Source: an uncultured Lachnospiraceae bacterium (GTDB lineage: Bacteria; Bacillota; Clostridia; Lachnospirales; Lachnospiraceae). From it: a stretch of 64,000 bases of DNA. The notes under the pieces are model-generated. The model was not told the origin of the DNA. It saw only the letters and a list, made by a program, of their open reading frames with translations, and searched no databases. The translations under genes and the position numbers were made by a program. Location: NCBI GenBank assembly GCA_910576535.1, contig CAJTKK010000007.1, positions 1-64,000 on the forward strand. Reading direction: 5' to 3'. Position 1 is the stretch's first letter, and every line of letters starts with the position of its first letter. Below, one piece after another: positions 17,167-26,048 of the stretch.

Positions 17167-17545
17167 AACTTTATTGGAGCTGTCTATCGGTATCTTTTTT
17201 TGGGGTATTGTCTGTCAGGCAGCGGGTATCTGGCTGGTCAGTGACAAAATAGGATACAGCATAGGATTATGGATTGGGGTATTTGTGGCGGTAGCAGCAG
17301 GGATCCATATGTGGTGGGCATTGGACAGATCGCTCGACTTTGCAGGCGGAATTGCGGTAAAGATGATGACGAAATATAACATTATCCGTTATTTGGCGAT
17401 TGTTGCCATAATGGGTCTTGTAATGGCAAGCGGGTTTGCGAACCCTCTTTCTGCATTTCTGGGGCTGATGGGTTTGAAAGTAGCGGCTTATCTGCAGCCG
17501 TTTACTCATAGAATATGTACTAAATTTTATAAAGATCATGCATAA
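17099..17545 (+). CDS. AtpI-like membrane protein
   Basis: A 148-residue protein with about four hydrophobic segments, overlapping the end of the preceding gene by 68 bp in another frame. Position directly before atpB and topology match the ATP synthase I protein, a chaperone for c-ring assembly. The conserved acidic/glycine features are weak, so identification rests mainly on context. AAAGG lies about 10 bases upstream of the ATG. Confidence 0.6.
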   Translation: MEEKQMFPDGRITDGKKTGKIDKTLLELSIGIFFWGIVCQAAGIWLVSDKIGYSIGLWIGVFVAVAAGIHMWWALDRSLDFAGGIAVKMMTKYNIIRYLAIVAIMGLVMASGFANPLSAFLGLMGLKVAAYLQPFTHRICTKFYKDHA

Positions 17546-17557
17546 GGAGGTGAGAGT

Positions 17558-18274
17558 ATGGGAGAAGGGATCTTGTTATCCGCGGCAGATATTGATTTTA
17601 TGGTTCATGGCGTGTTTTCCTATGAACTGTTTGGGCAGACTGTCTGGATAACAACCACGCATGTATGCGTGCTGATCGTTATGCTTGTCATTACCGGTTT
17701 CTGCATTGCGGCAAACCGTGCAGTAAAGCGTGCGGCCGAAGTCCCCGGCACATTCCAGAACATTGTGGAACTGGTGGTGGAAATGCTGGATAACATGGTA
17801 GGCGGAGTTATGGGAAAATATGCAGTAGGTTTCCGCAATTATATCGGTACGATATTTATCTTTATTTTGTTTAGCAATATTTCCGGCTTGTTTGGCCTGC
17901 GGCCGCCGACTGCGGATTATGGAGTGACCTTTGCGCTTGGTATCATGACATTTGTAACGATTCATTTCAACAAGTTTAAACATCAGAAGGTGAAGGGCGT
18001 TATTCGGGGGCTGTGTGACCCATGGCCGATTTGGGCGCCGATTAATGTGATTGGCGATGTTGCAGTGCCGATTTCACTGTCGTTGCGTCTGTTTGCGAAT
18101 ATTTTGTCAGGGGTAGTTATGATGGCGCTGGTTTATGGACTGCTTGCAAAGATAGCGATTATCTGGCCGGCTGCGCTTCATGTGTATTTCGACTTGTTTT
18201 CAGGGGCAATTCAAACCTATGTATTCTGTATGCTGACGATGACATATATCACGGATGCATGTACTACTGAGTAA
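17558..18274 (+). CDS. atpB: F-type ATP synthase subunit a
   Basis: A 238-residue integral membrane stator subunit that forms the ion half-channels of F0. The essential Arg lies in SLRLFANILSG, followed by helices to the C-terminus. Length is at the short end of the Firmicutes range. A good AAGGAGG precedes the ATG, 12 bp after the AtpI-like gene. A 178-bp gap with A-rich palindromic sequence separates it from atpE. Confidence 0.95.
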   Translation: MGEGILLSAADIDFMVHGVFSYELFGQTVWITTTHVCVLIVMLVITGFCIAANRAVKRAAEVPGTFQNIVELVVEMLDNMVGGVMGKYAVGFRNYIGTIFIFILFSNISGLFGLRPPTADYGVTFALGIMTFVTIHFNKFKHQKVKGVIRGLCDPWPIWAPINVIGDVAVPISLSLRLFANILSGVVMMALVYGLLAKIAIIWPAALHVYFDLFSGAIQTYVFCMLTMTYITDACTTE

Positions 18275-18452
18275 CATTTTCATTATATTCAGGACGGCGC
18301 TTTAGTCTTTCTGCAGGGCAGAAATGAGGATGCGCTTTTATTCCGAAGGTTAATGATTTGCCGTGAAATGTGTAAAAATTGAATAAGGGATATTAAAAAG
18401 CTTTTAAAAAGAAAAATTTTTAAAAAGAAGAAAATTCAAGGAGGAACGAATC

Positions 18453-18707
18453 ATGGAATTTAACACTAATTTTATTTTGGGATGTTCAGCAATTGGAGCA
18501 GGCCTTGCGGTTATCGCTGGTATTGGCCCCGGTGTCGGCCAGGGTATTGCTGCAGGCCATGCGGCGGCTGCAGTAGGAAGGAATCCGGGCGCTAAGTCTG
18601 ACGTTACTTCTACGATGCTTTTAGGCCAGGCGGTAGCCGAGACGACAGGTCTGTACGGCCTTTTGATCGCCATGCTGCTTTTGTTCGTAAAACCTTTGGT
18701 ACCTTAA
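18453..18707 (+). CDS. atpE: F-type ATP synthase subunit c, sodium-type motif
   Basis: An 84-residue two-helix proteolipid of the rotor ring. The ion-binding Glu63 lies in the second helix (GQAVAETTGLYG). Gln30 in GPGVGQG, Val61, Thr64, Thr65 and Tyr68 reproduce the ligand set of Na+-translocating c-rings such as that of Ilyobacter tartaricus, with Thr for Ser next to the Glu. This argues for Na+ rather than H+ coupling. AAGGAGG precedes the ATG. Confidence 0.95.
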   Translation: MEFNTNFILGCSAIGAGLAVIAGIGPGVGQGIAAGHAAAAVGRNPGAKSDVTSTMLLGQAVAETTGLYGLLIAMLLLFVKPLVP

Positions 18708-18755
18708 GGAGCCTCGGGGGAAAGATAAAATGCTTTAAGAAAGGAGGCTCACGTC

Positions 18756-19319
18756 TTGAATACATTAGTAGGCGCGGGATTTATTCTGGCGACAGGGCAG
18801 ATGGAACCCAGATTGTTTGATTTGGATTTGCAGTTGATAGCGGATGCATCGCTGATGATTATCGCTGTATTTGCACTCTTTTTGATTGCGTCCAAGATGC
18901 TGTTTAACCCGGTAAGGGATATGATGCAGAAGAGACAGGACAAAATCAAAGGGGAACTGGACAGTGCAGCCCGCGATATGGAAGATGCGGCAAAGCTGAA
19001 AGCAGATTACGAGTCTAAAATTAAGAACATTGAAAAGGAAGCGGAAGCTATTTTAAGCGAAGCGCGTAAAAAAGCCCTTGCCAACGAAAACAGGATTATT
19101 GCGGAAGCAAAAGAGGAGGCAGCGCGCATTATTGAGCGTGCAGGAACGGAAGCCGAGCTGGAGAAGAAGAAGGCAGCGGATGATGTAAAACGCGAAATGA
19201 TTGTGATTGCATCCATGATGGCAGGCAAAGTAGTAAATTCTTCCATCGACGCTACTGTCCGCGACAGTTTGATTGATGAGACATTGAAGGAAATAGGTGA
19301 AAGCACATGGCTAAGCTAA
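18756..19319 (+). CDS. atpF: F-type ATP synthase subunit b
   Basis: A 187-residue peripheral-stalk subunit: one N-terminal membrane helix (about residues 30-50) then a long charged helix rich in Ala, Glu and Lys. Translation starts at TTG 18756, supported by AAGGAGG eight bases upstream and no better ATG. Its 3' end overlaps atpH by 13 bp, giving translational coupling. Confidence 0.93.
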   Translation: MNTLVGAGFILATGQMEPRLFDLDLQLIADASLMIIAVFALFLIASKMLFNPVRDMMQKRQDKIKGELDSAARDMEDAAKLKADYESKIKNIEKEAEAILSEARKKALANENRIIAEAKEEAARIIERAGTEAELEKKKAADDVKREMIVIASMMAGKVVNSSIDATVRDSLIDETLKEIGESTWLS

Positions 19320-19852
19320 TTTCAAAAACATATGGTGAAGCTTTATTTGAGCTGGCCGTTGAAGAAGAAAAAGTCGATGTCTTCATGGAAGAAATTACGG
19401 AAATCAGGAAGGTGCTTGCGCAGAATACGGATTTTGCAAAATTTATGAACCATCCGAAGATTTTAAAGGAAGAGAAGCTGGAAGTCCTGGAAAACGTATT
19501 TAAAGGGCGGATTGCCGATGAACTGGCAGGTTTTCTCACCTTAATCGTAACGAAAGACCGTTACCATGAAATAGACGCAATCCTGGACTATTTTCTGACG
19601 GAAGTAAAAAGCTATAAGGGGATAGGGATTGCCTATGTGACAACGGCATCGGCGCTTAGCGACGCGCAGCAGAAAGAAGTAGAGCGGAAACTTTTGGAAA
19701 CCACACCTTATCAGCAGATGGAAATGCATTATGCCATTGACGAAAGCCTGATAGGCGGAATGGTAATCCGTATTGGAGACCGGGTGGTGGACAGCAGTAT
19801 AAAAACAAAGCTGAATGGATTGACCAGGCAACTGATAAAGATTCAGCTATAA
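19307..19852 (+). CDS. atpH: F-type ATP synthase subunit delta
   Basis: A 181-residue stator subunit joining F1 to subunit b. It shows the typical N-terminal six-helix domain (YGEALFELAVEE) and a C-terminal block ending GGMVIRIGDRVVDSSIKTKL, a hallmark of OSCP/delta. It starts inside the end of atpF. Confidence 0.93.
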   Translation: MAKLISKTYGEALFELAVEEEKVDVFMEEITEIRKVLAQNTDFAKFMNHPKILKEEKLEVLENVFKGRIADELAGFLTLIVTKDRYHEIDAILDYFLTEVKSYKGIGIAYVTTASALSDAQQKEVERKLLETTPYQQMEMHYAIDESLIGGMVIRIGDRVVDSSIKTKLNGLTRQLIKIQL

Positions 19853-19911
19853 GGAATGAAGTTTTTATATATAGAATGTATTGAATAAAAAAGAAAGGTG
19901 CGTACAGATCC

Positions 19912-21423
19912 ATGAATTTAAGACCAGAAGAAATTAGTTCTGTCATAAAGGATCAGATTAAGAGATATGCCTCTGAACTGGAAGTATCCGATGTGGGTAC
20001 GGTTATTCAGGTTGCGGACGGTATTGCCCGTGTACATGGACTTGAGAATGCCATGCAGGGAGAGCTGCTTGAGTTCCCCGGCGAAGTATACGGCATGGTA
20101 CTTAACTTGGAAGAGGACAACGTAGGTGCGGTTCTTCTGGGAAGCCAGAAGAATATCAATGAAGGCGATACCGTTAAAACTACGGGTCGTGTAGTCGAAG
20201 TTCCGGTAGGGGATGTGATGCTGGGCCGCGTTGTAAATGCTCTTGGTCAGCCGATTGACGGGAAAGGACCGATACAGACAGAGAAATACCGTAAGATAGA
20301 AAGAGTTGCATCCGGCGTTATCACGAGAAAAGGGGTGGATACACCGCTGCAGACAGGTATTAAGGCAATTGATGCTATGGTTCCCATCGGAAGAGGGCAG
20401 AGGGAGCTTATTATCGGTGACAGGCAGACCGGTAAAACAGCGATTGCAGTCGATACGATTATTAACCAGAAAGGCCAGGGGGTAAAATGTATCTATGTTG
20501 CTATAGGACAGAAAGCATCTACCGTGGCGACTATCGTTAAGACATTAGAGGAACACGGGGCTATGGCCTATACGACTATCGTAGCGGCTACTGCCAGCGA
20601 ACTTGCTCCTTTGCAGTATATTGCCCCTTATTCGGGCTGTGCAATCGGAGAGGAATGGATGGAAAATGGGGAAGATGTGCTTGTAATATACGATGACTTG
20701 AGCAAGCATGCGACGGCATACCGTACACTTTCCTTGCTGCTTAAGAGGCCGCCCGGACGTGAGGCTTATCCCGGCGATGTTTTCTATCTTCATTCCAGAT
20801 TGCTGGAAAGGGCGGCTCGTATGAGCGACGAATATGGCGGCGGTTCTTTGACGGCGCTTCCAATTATAGAGACACAGGCAGGGGATGTATCCGCATATAT
20901 CCCGACCAACGTAATTTCCATTACAGACGGTCAGATTTATCTGGAAACGGAAATGTTTAATTCCGGTTTCCGTCCTGCTGTTAATGCGGGTCTTTCCGTA
21001 TCCCGTGTAGGCGGTGCGGCACAGATTAAGGCGATGAAGAAAATTGCGGCCCCGATTCGTACGGAGCTTGCACAGTATAGGGAATTAGCGGCTTTCTCCC
21101 AGTTCGGTTCCGATTTGGACGCGGATACGAAAGAGAAGCTGGCACAGGGCGAGCGTATTAAGGAGATTTTGAAGCAGCCCCAGTATCAGCCTATGCCGGT
21201 GCAGTATCAGGTAATTATCATTTATGTGGCGACGAATAAATATTTGCTGGACGTTCCGGTAACGGATATTACCCGTTTTGAAAAAGAATTTTTTGAATTT
21301 TTGGATACGAAATATCCGGAGATTCCCAATTCGATTGCGGAAGAAAAGCAGATTACGGATGAGACGGATGCCGCATTGAAAAAAGCAATCGAAGAGTTTA
21401 AAGGACAGTTTAAAGCATCATAA
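19912..21423 (+). CDS. atpA: F-type ATP synthase subunit alpha
   Basis: A 503-residue non-catalytic hexamer subunit. It has the N-terminal beta barrel, P-loop GDRQTGKT near residue 170 and a signature PAVNAGLSVSRVGG near residue 360. Length matches the family. The ATG is 60 bp after atpH. Confidence 0.97.
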   Translation: MNLRPEEISSVIKDQIKRYASELEVSDVGTVIQVADGIARVHGLENAMQGELLEFPGEVYGMVLNLEEDNVGAVLLGSQKNINEGDTVKTTGRVVEVPVGDVMLGRVVNALGQPIDGKGPIQTEKYRKIERVASGVITRKGVDTPLQTGIKAIDAMVPIGRGQRELIIGDRQTGKTAIAVDTIINQKGQGVKCIYVAIGQKASTVATIVKTLEEHGAMAYTTIVAATASELAPLQYIAPYSGCAIGEEWMENGEDVLVIYDDLSKHATAYRTLSLLLKRPPGREAYPGDVFYLHSRLLERAARMSDEYGGGSLTALPIIETQAGDVSAYIPTNVISITDGQIYLETEMFNSGFRPAVNAGLSVSRVGGAAQIKAMKKIAAPIRTELAQYRELAAFSQFGSDLDADTKEKLAQGERIKEILKQPQYQPMPVQYQVIIIYVATNKYLLDVPVTDITRFEKEFFEFLDTKYPEIPNSIAEEKQITDETDAALKKAIEEFKGQFKAS

Positions 21424-21485
21424 AAACAAACGGGGATACGTTTGTTTTAACAATATGTATGTTTTGGAGAGGATAGGTAACGATT

Positions 21486-22370
21486 ATGGCCTCAATGAGA
21501 GACATAAAAAGGCGTAAAGGCAGTATTCAAAGTACGCAGCAGATTACCAAAGCTATGAAGCTCGTTTCCACTGTCAAATTGCAGAAGGCAAAGCAGCGTG
21601 CGGAGCAGTCTAAGGACTATTTCCACTGTATGTATGAAACGGTGGTTTCTATGCTTGCAAAAGCTGGGAACATCAATCATCCGTACTTGCATCCCGGCGA
21701 TTCCGTAAAAAAAGGGATTATTGTTATTACCTCGAATAGAGGGCTTGCCGGCGGCTACAATTCCAATATTACGAAACTGATTACACAGGGCGGTTTTAAG
21801 AAAGAGGAAGTGGAAGTGTATGCAGTCGGTAAAAAAGGAAGGGATGCGTTGCTAAGATATGGCTACAGTGTCAGGGAGGATTATTCCGATATTGTGGAAG
21901 AACCCTTGTATTCCGATGCGGTAGAATTGAGCAAAAAGGTGCTGGATGATTTTGTAAACGGCGAGATTGGCGAAATTTATCTTGCCTATACCGGTTTTAA
22001 AAATACAGTAGTCCACGAACCTACCCTGCTGAAACTGCTTCCGGTGGAAATGGATGCGAAAAACGGCGGGAAATCTGACAAAGCTGCGGCAGATACGACA
22101 GAAAACCGTACGCCGATGAATTTCGAGCCGGAAGACGATGCCGCTTTGGATATGATTATTCCCAAGTATGTTACCAGCCTTATTTTCGGCGGCCTTGTGG
22201 AATCGGTGGCAAGCGAAAACGGGGCGAGGATGCAGGCAATGGATTCGGCGACGAGCAATGCGGAGGAAATGATTAATCATTTGACTTTGATGTACAACAG
22301 GGCGCGTCAAGGTTCCATCACACAGGAATTGACGGAAATCATTGCCGGCGCTAATGCTATTTCGATGTAA
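21486..22370 (+). CDS. atpG: F-type ATP synthase subunit gamma
   Basis: A 294-residue central-shaft subunit with the N-terminal signature QQITKAMKLVSTVKLQKA and the matching C-terminal helix (RARQGSITQELTEIIAGANA) that form the rotating coiled coil. It includes a charged insertion around residues 190-220 between them. Confidence 0.95.
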   Translation: MASMRDIKRRKGSIQSTQQITKAMKLVSTVKLQKAKQRAEQSKDYFHCMYETVVSMLAKAGNINHPYLHPGDSVKKGIIVITSNRGLAGGYNSNITKLITQGGFKKEEVEVYAVGKKGRDALLRYGYSVREDYSDIVEEPLYSDAVELSKKVLDDFVNGEIGEIYLAYTGFKNTVVHEPTLLKLLPVEMDAKNGGKSDKAAADTTENRTPMNFEPEDDAALDMIIPKYVTSLIFGGLVESVASENGARMQAMDSATSNAEEMINHLTLMYNRARQGSITQELTEIIAGANAISM

Positions 22371-22429
22371 CGTCAAGTTGGCCCAGGCTGACTTTTGAGA
22401 ACGTAATACAGCAAGATTGGAGGACTAAT

Positions 22430-23827
22430 ATGAGTATAGAGAAAGGTAATATCGGGAAGATTACTCAGATTATCGGCGCTGTACTTGATATTAAATTTAC
22501 CGGGGGAGAGTTACCGGAAATTAATGAAGCTATCAAAATCCCTGTCGCAGACGGCGGGGAGCTGATTGTGGAGGTATCGCAGCATCTGGGCGATGATACC
22601 GTAAGGTGTATCGCTATGGGATCTACCGACGGCCTTGTAAGGGGAATGGATGCGGTTGCAACAGGCGCAGCAATTACGGTTCCGGTGGGGGAAAATACGC
22701 TGGGACGTATATTCAATGTTTTAGGGCAGCCGATAGACAATAAACCGGCTCCGGAAGGGGTTGGATATGAACCGATTCACAGGGCAGCTCCGGCATTTGA
22801 GGAGCAGTCTACGGAAACGGAGCTTTTGGAAACGGGAATTAAAGTCGTTGATTTGCTTTGCCCCTATCAGAAGGGCGGTAAAATCGGGTTATTTGGAGGC
22901 GCCGGTGTAGGAAAGACGGTATTAATTCAGGAATTAATCCGTAATATCGCTACCGAGCATGGTGGATATTCCGTTTTTACAGGCGTTGGCGAGAGGACGA
23001 GGGAAGGCAACGATTTGTACCATGAAATGACGGAATCCGGCGTTATCGACAAAACAACGATGGTGTTTGGCCAGATGAATGAGCCGCCCGGAGCAAGGAT
23101 GAGGGTTGGTTTGACAGGCCTTACGATGGCTGAATATTTCAGGGATAAGGGCGGTAAGGACGTACTTTTATTTATTGATAATATCTTCCGTTTTACGCAG
23201 GCTGGTTCCGAAGTGTCCGCACTTCTTGGACGTATGCCTTCGGCCGTAGGTTATCAGCCTACGCTGCAGACGGAAATGGGCGCTTTGCAGGAGCGTATTA
23301 CTTCTACCAAAAACGGCTCCATCACTTCCGTACAGGCAGTATATGTGCCTGCCGATGACTTGACTGACCCGGCGCCGGCAACGACCTTTGCCCATTTGGA
23401 TGCAACTACGGTATTGTCCCGTTCTATTGTAGAGCTTGGTATTTATCCGGCAGTTGACCCGTTAGAATCCACTTCGCGTATTCTGGATCCCCGTATTTTG
23501 GGTGAAGAGCATTACCAGGTAGCGCGTGGGGTACAGGAAGTCCTGCAAAAATATAAAGAGCTGCAGGATATTATCGCAATCCTTGGTATGGATGAACTTT
23601 CCGAGGATGATAAGCTGGTAGTATCCCGTGCGAGGAAGATACAAAGATTTCTTGGCCAGCCGTTCTTCGTAGCGGAACAGTTTACGGGAATGGAAGGAAA
23701 ATATGTGCCGCTTAATGAAACTATCCGCGGATTTAAGGAGATTCTGGAAGGTAAGCATGACAGCGTACCGGAGAGTTATTTCGTGAATGCCGGAGGTATT
23801 GACGATGTGCTTGCCCGCGTGAAATAG
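22430..23827 (+). CDS. atpD: F-type ATP synthase subunit beta
   Basis: A 465-residue catalytic subunit. P-loop GGAGVGKT, catalytic Glu in GERTREGND, DELSEED near residue 390 and ALLGRMPSAVGYQPTL are all present, so ATP synthesis/hydrolysis should be normal. Confidence 0.98.
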   Translation: MSIEKGNIGKITQIIGAVLDIKFTGGELPEINEAIKIPVADGGELIVEVSQHLGDDTVRCIAMGSTDGLVRGMDAVATGAAITVPVGENTLGRIFNVLGQPIDNKPAPEGVGYEPIHRAAPAFEEQSTETELLETGIKVVDLLCPYQKGGKIGLFGGAGVGKTVLIQELIRNIATEHGGYSVFTGVGERTREGNDLYHEMTESGVIDKTTMVFGQMNEPPGARMRVGLTGLTMAEYFRDKGGKDVLLFIDNIFRFTQAGSEVSALLGRMPSAVGYQPTLQTEMGALQERITSTKNGSITSVQAVYVPADDLTDPAPATTFAHLDATTVLSRSIVELGIYPAVDPLESTSRILDPRILGEEHYQVARGVQEVLQKYKELQDIIAILGMDELSEDDKLVVSRARKIQRFLGQPFFVAEQFTGMEGKYVPLNETIRGFKEILEGKHDSVPESYFVNAGGIDDVLARVK

Positions 23828-23847
23828 TCAGAGAAAGGGGCAGGATT

Positions 23848-24252
23848 ATGGCAGATGATAGAAATTTCCGGTTAAAAGTGATTACTCCGGAACGCGTCTT
23901 CTATGAAGGGGACGTGCATATGGTGGAATTTAATACGACGGAAGGCGAAATCGGCATTTATAAAGGGCACGTTCCTATGACGGTGATTGTAAGTCCGGGA
24001 ATCCTTACTATTTCGGAAAACTCTCAAACGAAGAATGCGGCATTGCACGCAGGGTTTGTAGAGATTTTACAGGATAAGGTGACGGTGCTTGCAGAGATTA
24101 TCGAATGGCCGGCAGAGATTGACAAAAAACGTGCCGAGGCTGCAAAAGCCCGTGCGGAGGAAAGGCTGCGCACCAAGACGCCGGAAACGGATTTACTGCG
24201 TGCGGAAACAGCTCTTCAAAGGGCGATTGCCCGTATTAACGTACTGTCGTAA
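23848..24252 (+). CDS. atpC: F-type ATP synthase subunit epsilon
   Basis: A 134-residue subunit: an N-terminal beta sandwich (FNTTEGEIGIYKGHVPM) and a C-terminal helical hairpin rich in Arg, Ala and Glu that can act as an inhibitory brake. It starts 20 bp after atpD. Confidence 0.95.
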   Translation: MADDRNFRLKVITPERVFYEGDVHMVEFNTTEGEIGIYKGHVPMTVIVSPGILTISENSQTKNAALHAGFVEILQDKVTVLAEIIEWPAEIDKKRAEAAKARAEERLRTKTPETDLLRAETALQRAIARINVLS

Positions 24253-24319
24253 TATGACACTAAGCGGTTATTTTTGCATATGATAACATAACAATTAATC
24301 TTCTTGAGGATGTTACCAT

Positions 24320-24709
24320 ATGTATAATCAAAAAATTTTACCTTTTTATATGACCTATCCCCTGCCGCTCTATTACCAGGAGGAAGACACGGCAACCAGG
24401 GATTTGGAGTACTTACAGCAAATGTATCCGGCCGAGGCGAAAAGATACCAGAAAATGATTGCCGGAATATTGGATAAGCTGGATTATGAAGGCAGTATGA
24501 TATATGACGAGTACCCTGACCGTTGGCAGCTCTATAAGTTGGCGCAGGATATTTTGGAACGTATCAGGCGGGAAGAAGAAAGTAAGAATCCGGAAAAAGA
24601 AATCCCGAAGGAAAAATGGGAATGGGCATCTGATTTGGTACAGATTATCCTGTTTTATGAAGTATATAAGAGAAGGCATAATAATCATAACGGGATTTTA
24701 AAGTTTTAG
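24320..24709 (+). CDS. small conserved-looking protein of unknown function
   Basis: A 129-residue soluble, charged protein that I do not recognise. It opens with an aromatic/proline segment (FYMTYPLPLYYQEED), then amphipathic helices (LEYLQQMYPAEAKRYQKM), and ends basic. No signal peptide, membrane segment or cysteine motif is seen. It starts 67 bp after atpC with a ribosome-like TTGAGGATG and lies before the terminator at 24739-24770, so it is probably the last gene of the atp transcript. The N-terminal motif and operon position suggest a conserved lineage-specific gene. Confidence 0.6.
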   Translation: MYNQKILPFYMTYPLPLYYQEEDTATRDLEYLQQMYPAEAKRYQKMIAGILDKLDYEGSMIYDEYPDRWQLYKLAQDILERIRREEESKNPEKEIPKEKWEWASDLVQIILFYEVYKRRHNNHNGILKF

Positions 24710-24738
24710 TTGTAGTTTTATGATAAAGTCAGTAAAAT

Positions 24739-24770
24739 ATAGTCATGGCATTTTTGCCATGGCTATTTTT
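24739..24770 (+). terminator. terminator of the atp operon
   Basis: A 12-bp stem (ATAGTCATGGCA / TGCCATGGCTAT, one G-T pair, TTTT loop) followed by TTTT. It lies inside the longest open frame of the next gene, which supports a downstream start for that gene. Confidence 0.85.
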
Positions 24771-24827
24771 TACATGATGGGAAATTGTGTTATAGAGCGA
24801 TGGAAGACTGGAAGGAATTGCGGGGAT

Positions 24828-26036
24828 ATGGAAGAGGACAGACAGCATATTATAGAATTAATACGGGATACCGCAGATGAAAGGCTGTATCAGATTACGG
24901 TCAGTAATCCGAGAAACAGGGAGAAAATTGCAAAGGTGAAAATACGTCCGGTGATGCTGAAAGGGAGCCTGTTGTTCCAGGAGACAGCTTATATTGGAAA
25001 CCAGGTATTTCATGGAAACTTTGGGAAGGAAGCTTTGGCGGAACGGATTGCAGGATATATGACAGAGGATTTTAGACAATGTGAAATAGAGACAACACAG
25101 GAACGGGACATTATTCTTGTGAGCAAAAAAGGTAAAATAAATATCAATAGGAAGAGAGCAGAGGGCGGAAAAGATATTGATTTGACCCATAATAGGGCAA
25201 AATCCTATATTCTGGAAGAGGGTAAGCCGGTTCCTTTTTTAATTGATTTAGGGGTGCAGACAAAAGAGGGTAAAATTATAAAGGCAAAATATGATAAATT
25301 TAAACAGATAAACCGTTTTTTGGAATTTATTGAAGATATTTTGCCCACACTTCCTAAAGGAAGGACATTGCATATTATTGATTTTGGATGCGGGAAATCT
25401 TATCTTACATTTGCAGTATATTATTATTTGAATAAACTTCAGGGGCTGGATGTAAGGATTACGGGCCTTGACCTAAAAAAAGAAGTGATCCGGCATTGCA
25501 GCGGGCTGGCTGAAAAATATGGGTATGAAGGGCTGTGTTTTTTGCAGGGAGACATCAGTGATTATGAGGCCGAGGAAGAGGAACCACAGGGGGCGGCAGA
25601 ATCCGGGCAGGAAGACAGGGCAAGGGATGAAAATAAAGTTGATATGGTGATTACTCTTCATGCATGTGACACAGCGACAGATTATGCTTTGGCAAAGGCA
25701 GTGAAATGGGGAGCAGAGGTGATTCTATCAGTGCCTTGCTGTCAGCATGAGGTGAATAAACAGATTGAATGCAGTCAATTACAGCCAGTGTTGAAATACG
25801 GGCTGCTGAAAGAAAGGATATCTGCGTTGGTTACGGATGCAGTGCGGGCAAATATATTGGAAGAAAATGGATACCAGGTGCAGATACTGGAATTTATAGA
25901 TATGGAACATACTCCGAAAAATATACTAATCCGCGGGATAAAGAAAAAAAGCAAGGACAAGACAGCAGCAGGGCGGACAAAGGGGATGACAGACTTTCTC
26001 CATATAGAAACAGCTTTGCAGAGGCTATTACAGTAA
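24828..26036 (+). CDS. SAM-dependent methyltransferase (Methyltransf_32-like)
   Basis: A class I methyltransferase of about 402 residues in this reading. The SAM-binding motif I is IIDFGCGKSYLTFAVYY, motif II-like ITGLDLKK, then VITLHACDTATDYAL and the cysteine-containing VPCCQHE, as in the Methyltransf_32/GSTCD-like family. The target (RNA, protein or small molecule) is unknown. The frame opens at 24720, but the atp terminator lies in that first part; ATG 24828, after GGAAGGAATTGCGGGG, is the better start. It is followed closely by the unknown anchored protein. Confidence 0.75.
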   Translation: MEEDRQHIIELIRDTADERLYQITVSNPRNREKIAKVKIRPVMLKGSLLFQETAYIGNQVFHGNFGKEALAERIAGYMTEDFRQCEIETTQERDIILVSKKGKININRKRAEGGKDIDLTHNRAKSYILEEGKPVPFLIDLGVQTKEGKIIKAKYDKFKQINRFLEFIEDILPTLPKGRTLHIIDFGCGKSYLTFAVYYYLNKLQGLDVRITGLDLKKEVIRHCSGLAEKYGYEGLCFLQGDISDYEAEEEEPQGAAESGQEDRARDENKVDMVITLHACDTATDYALAKAVKWGAEVILSVPCCQHEVNKQIECSQLQPVLKYGLLKERISALVTDAVRANILEENGYQVQILEFIDMEHTPKNILIRGIKKKSKDKTAAGRTKGMTDFLHIETALQRLLQ

Positions 26037-26048
26037 AGGAAATCATAT

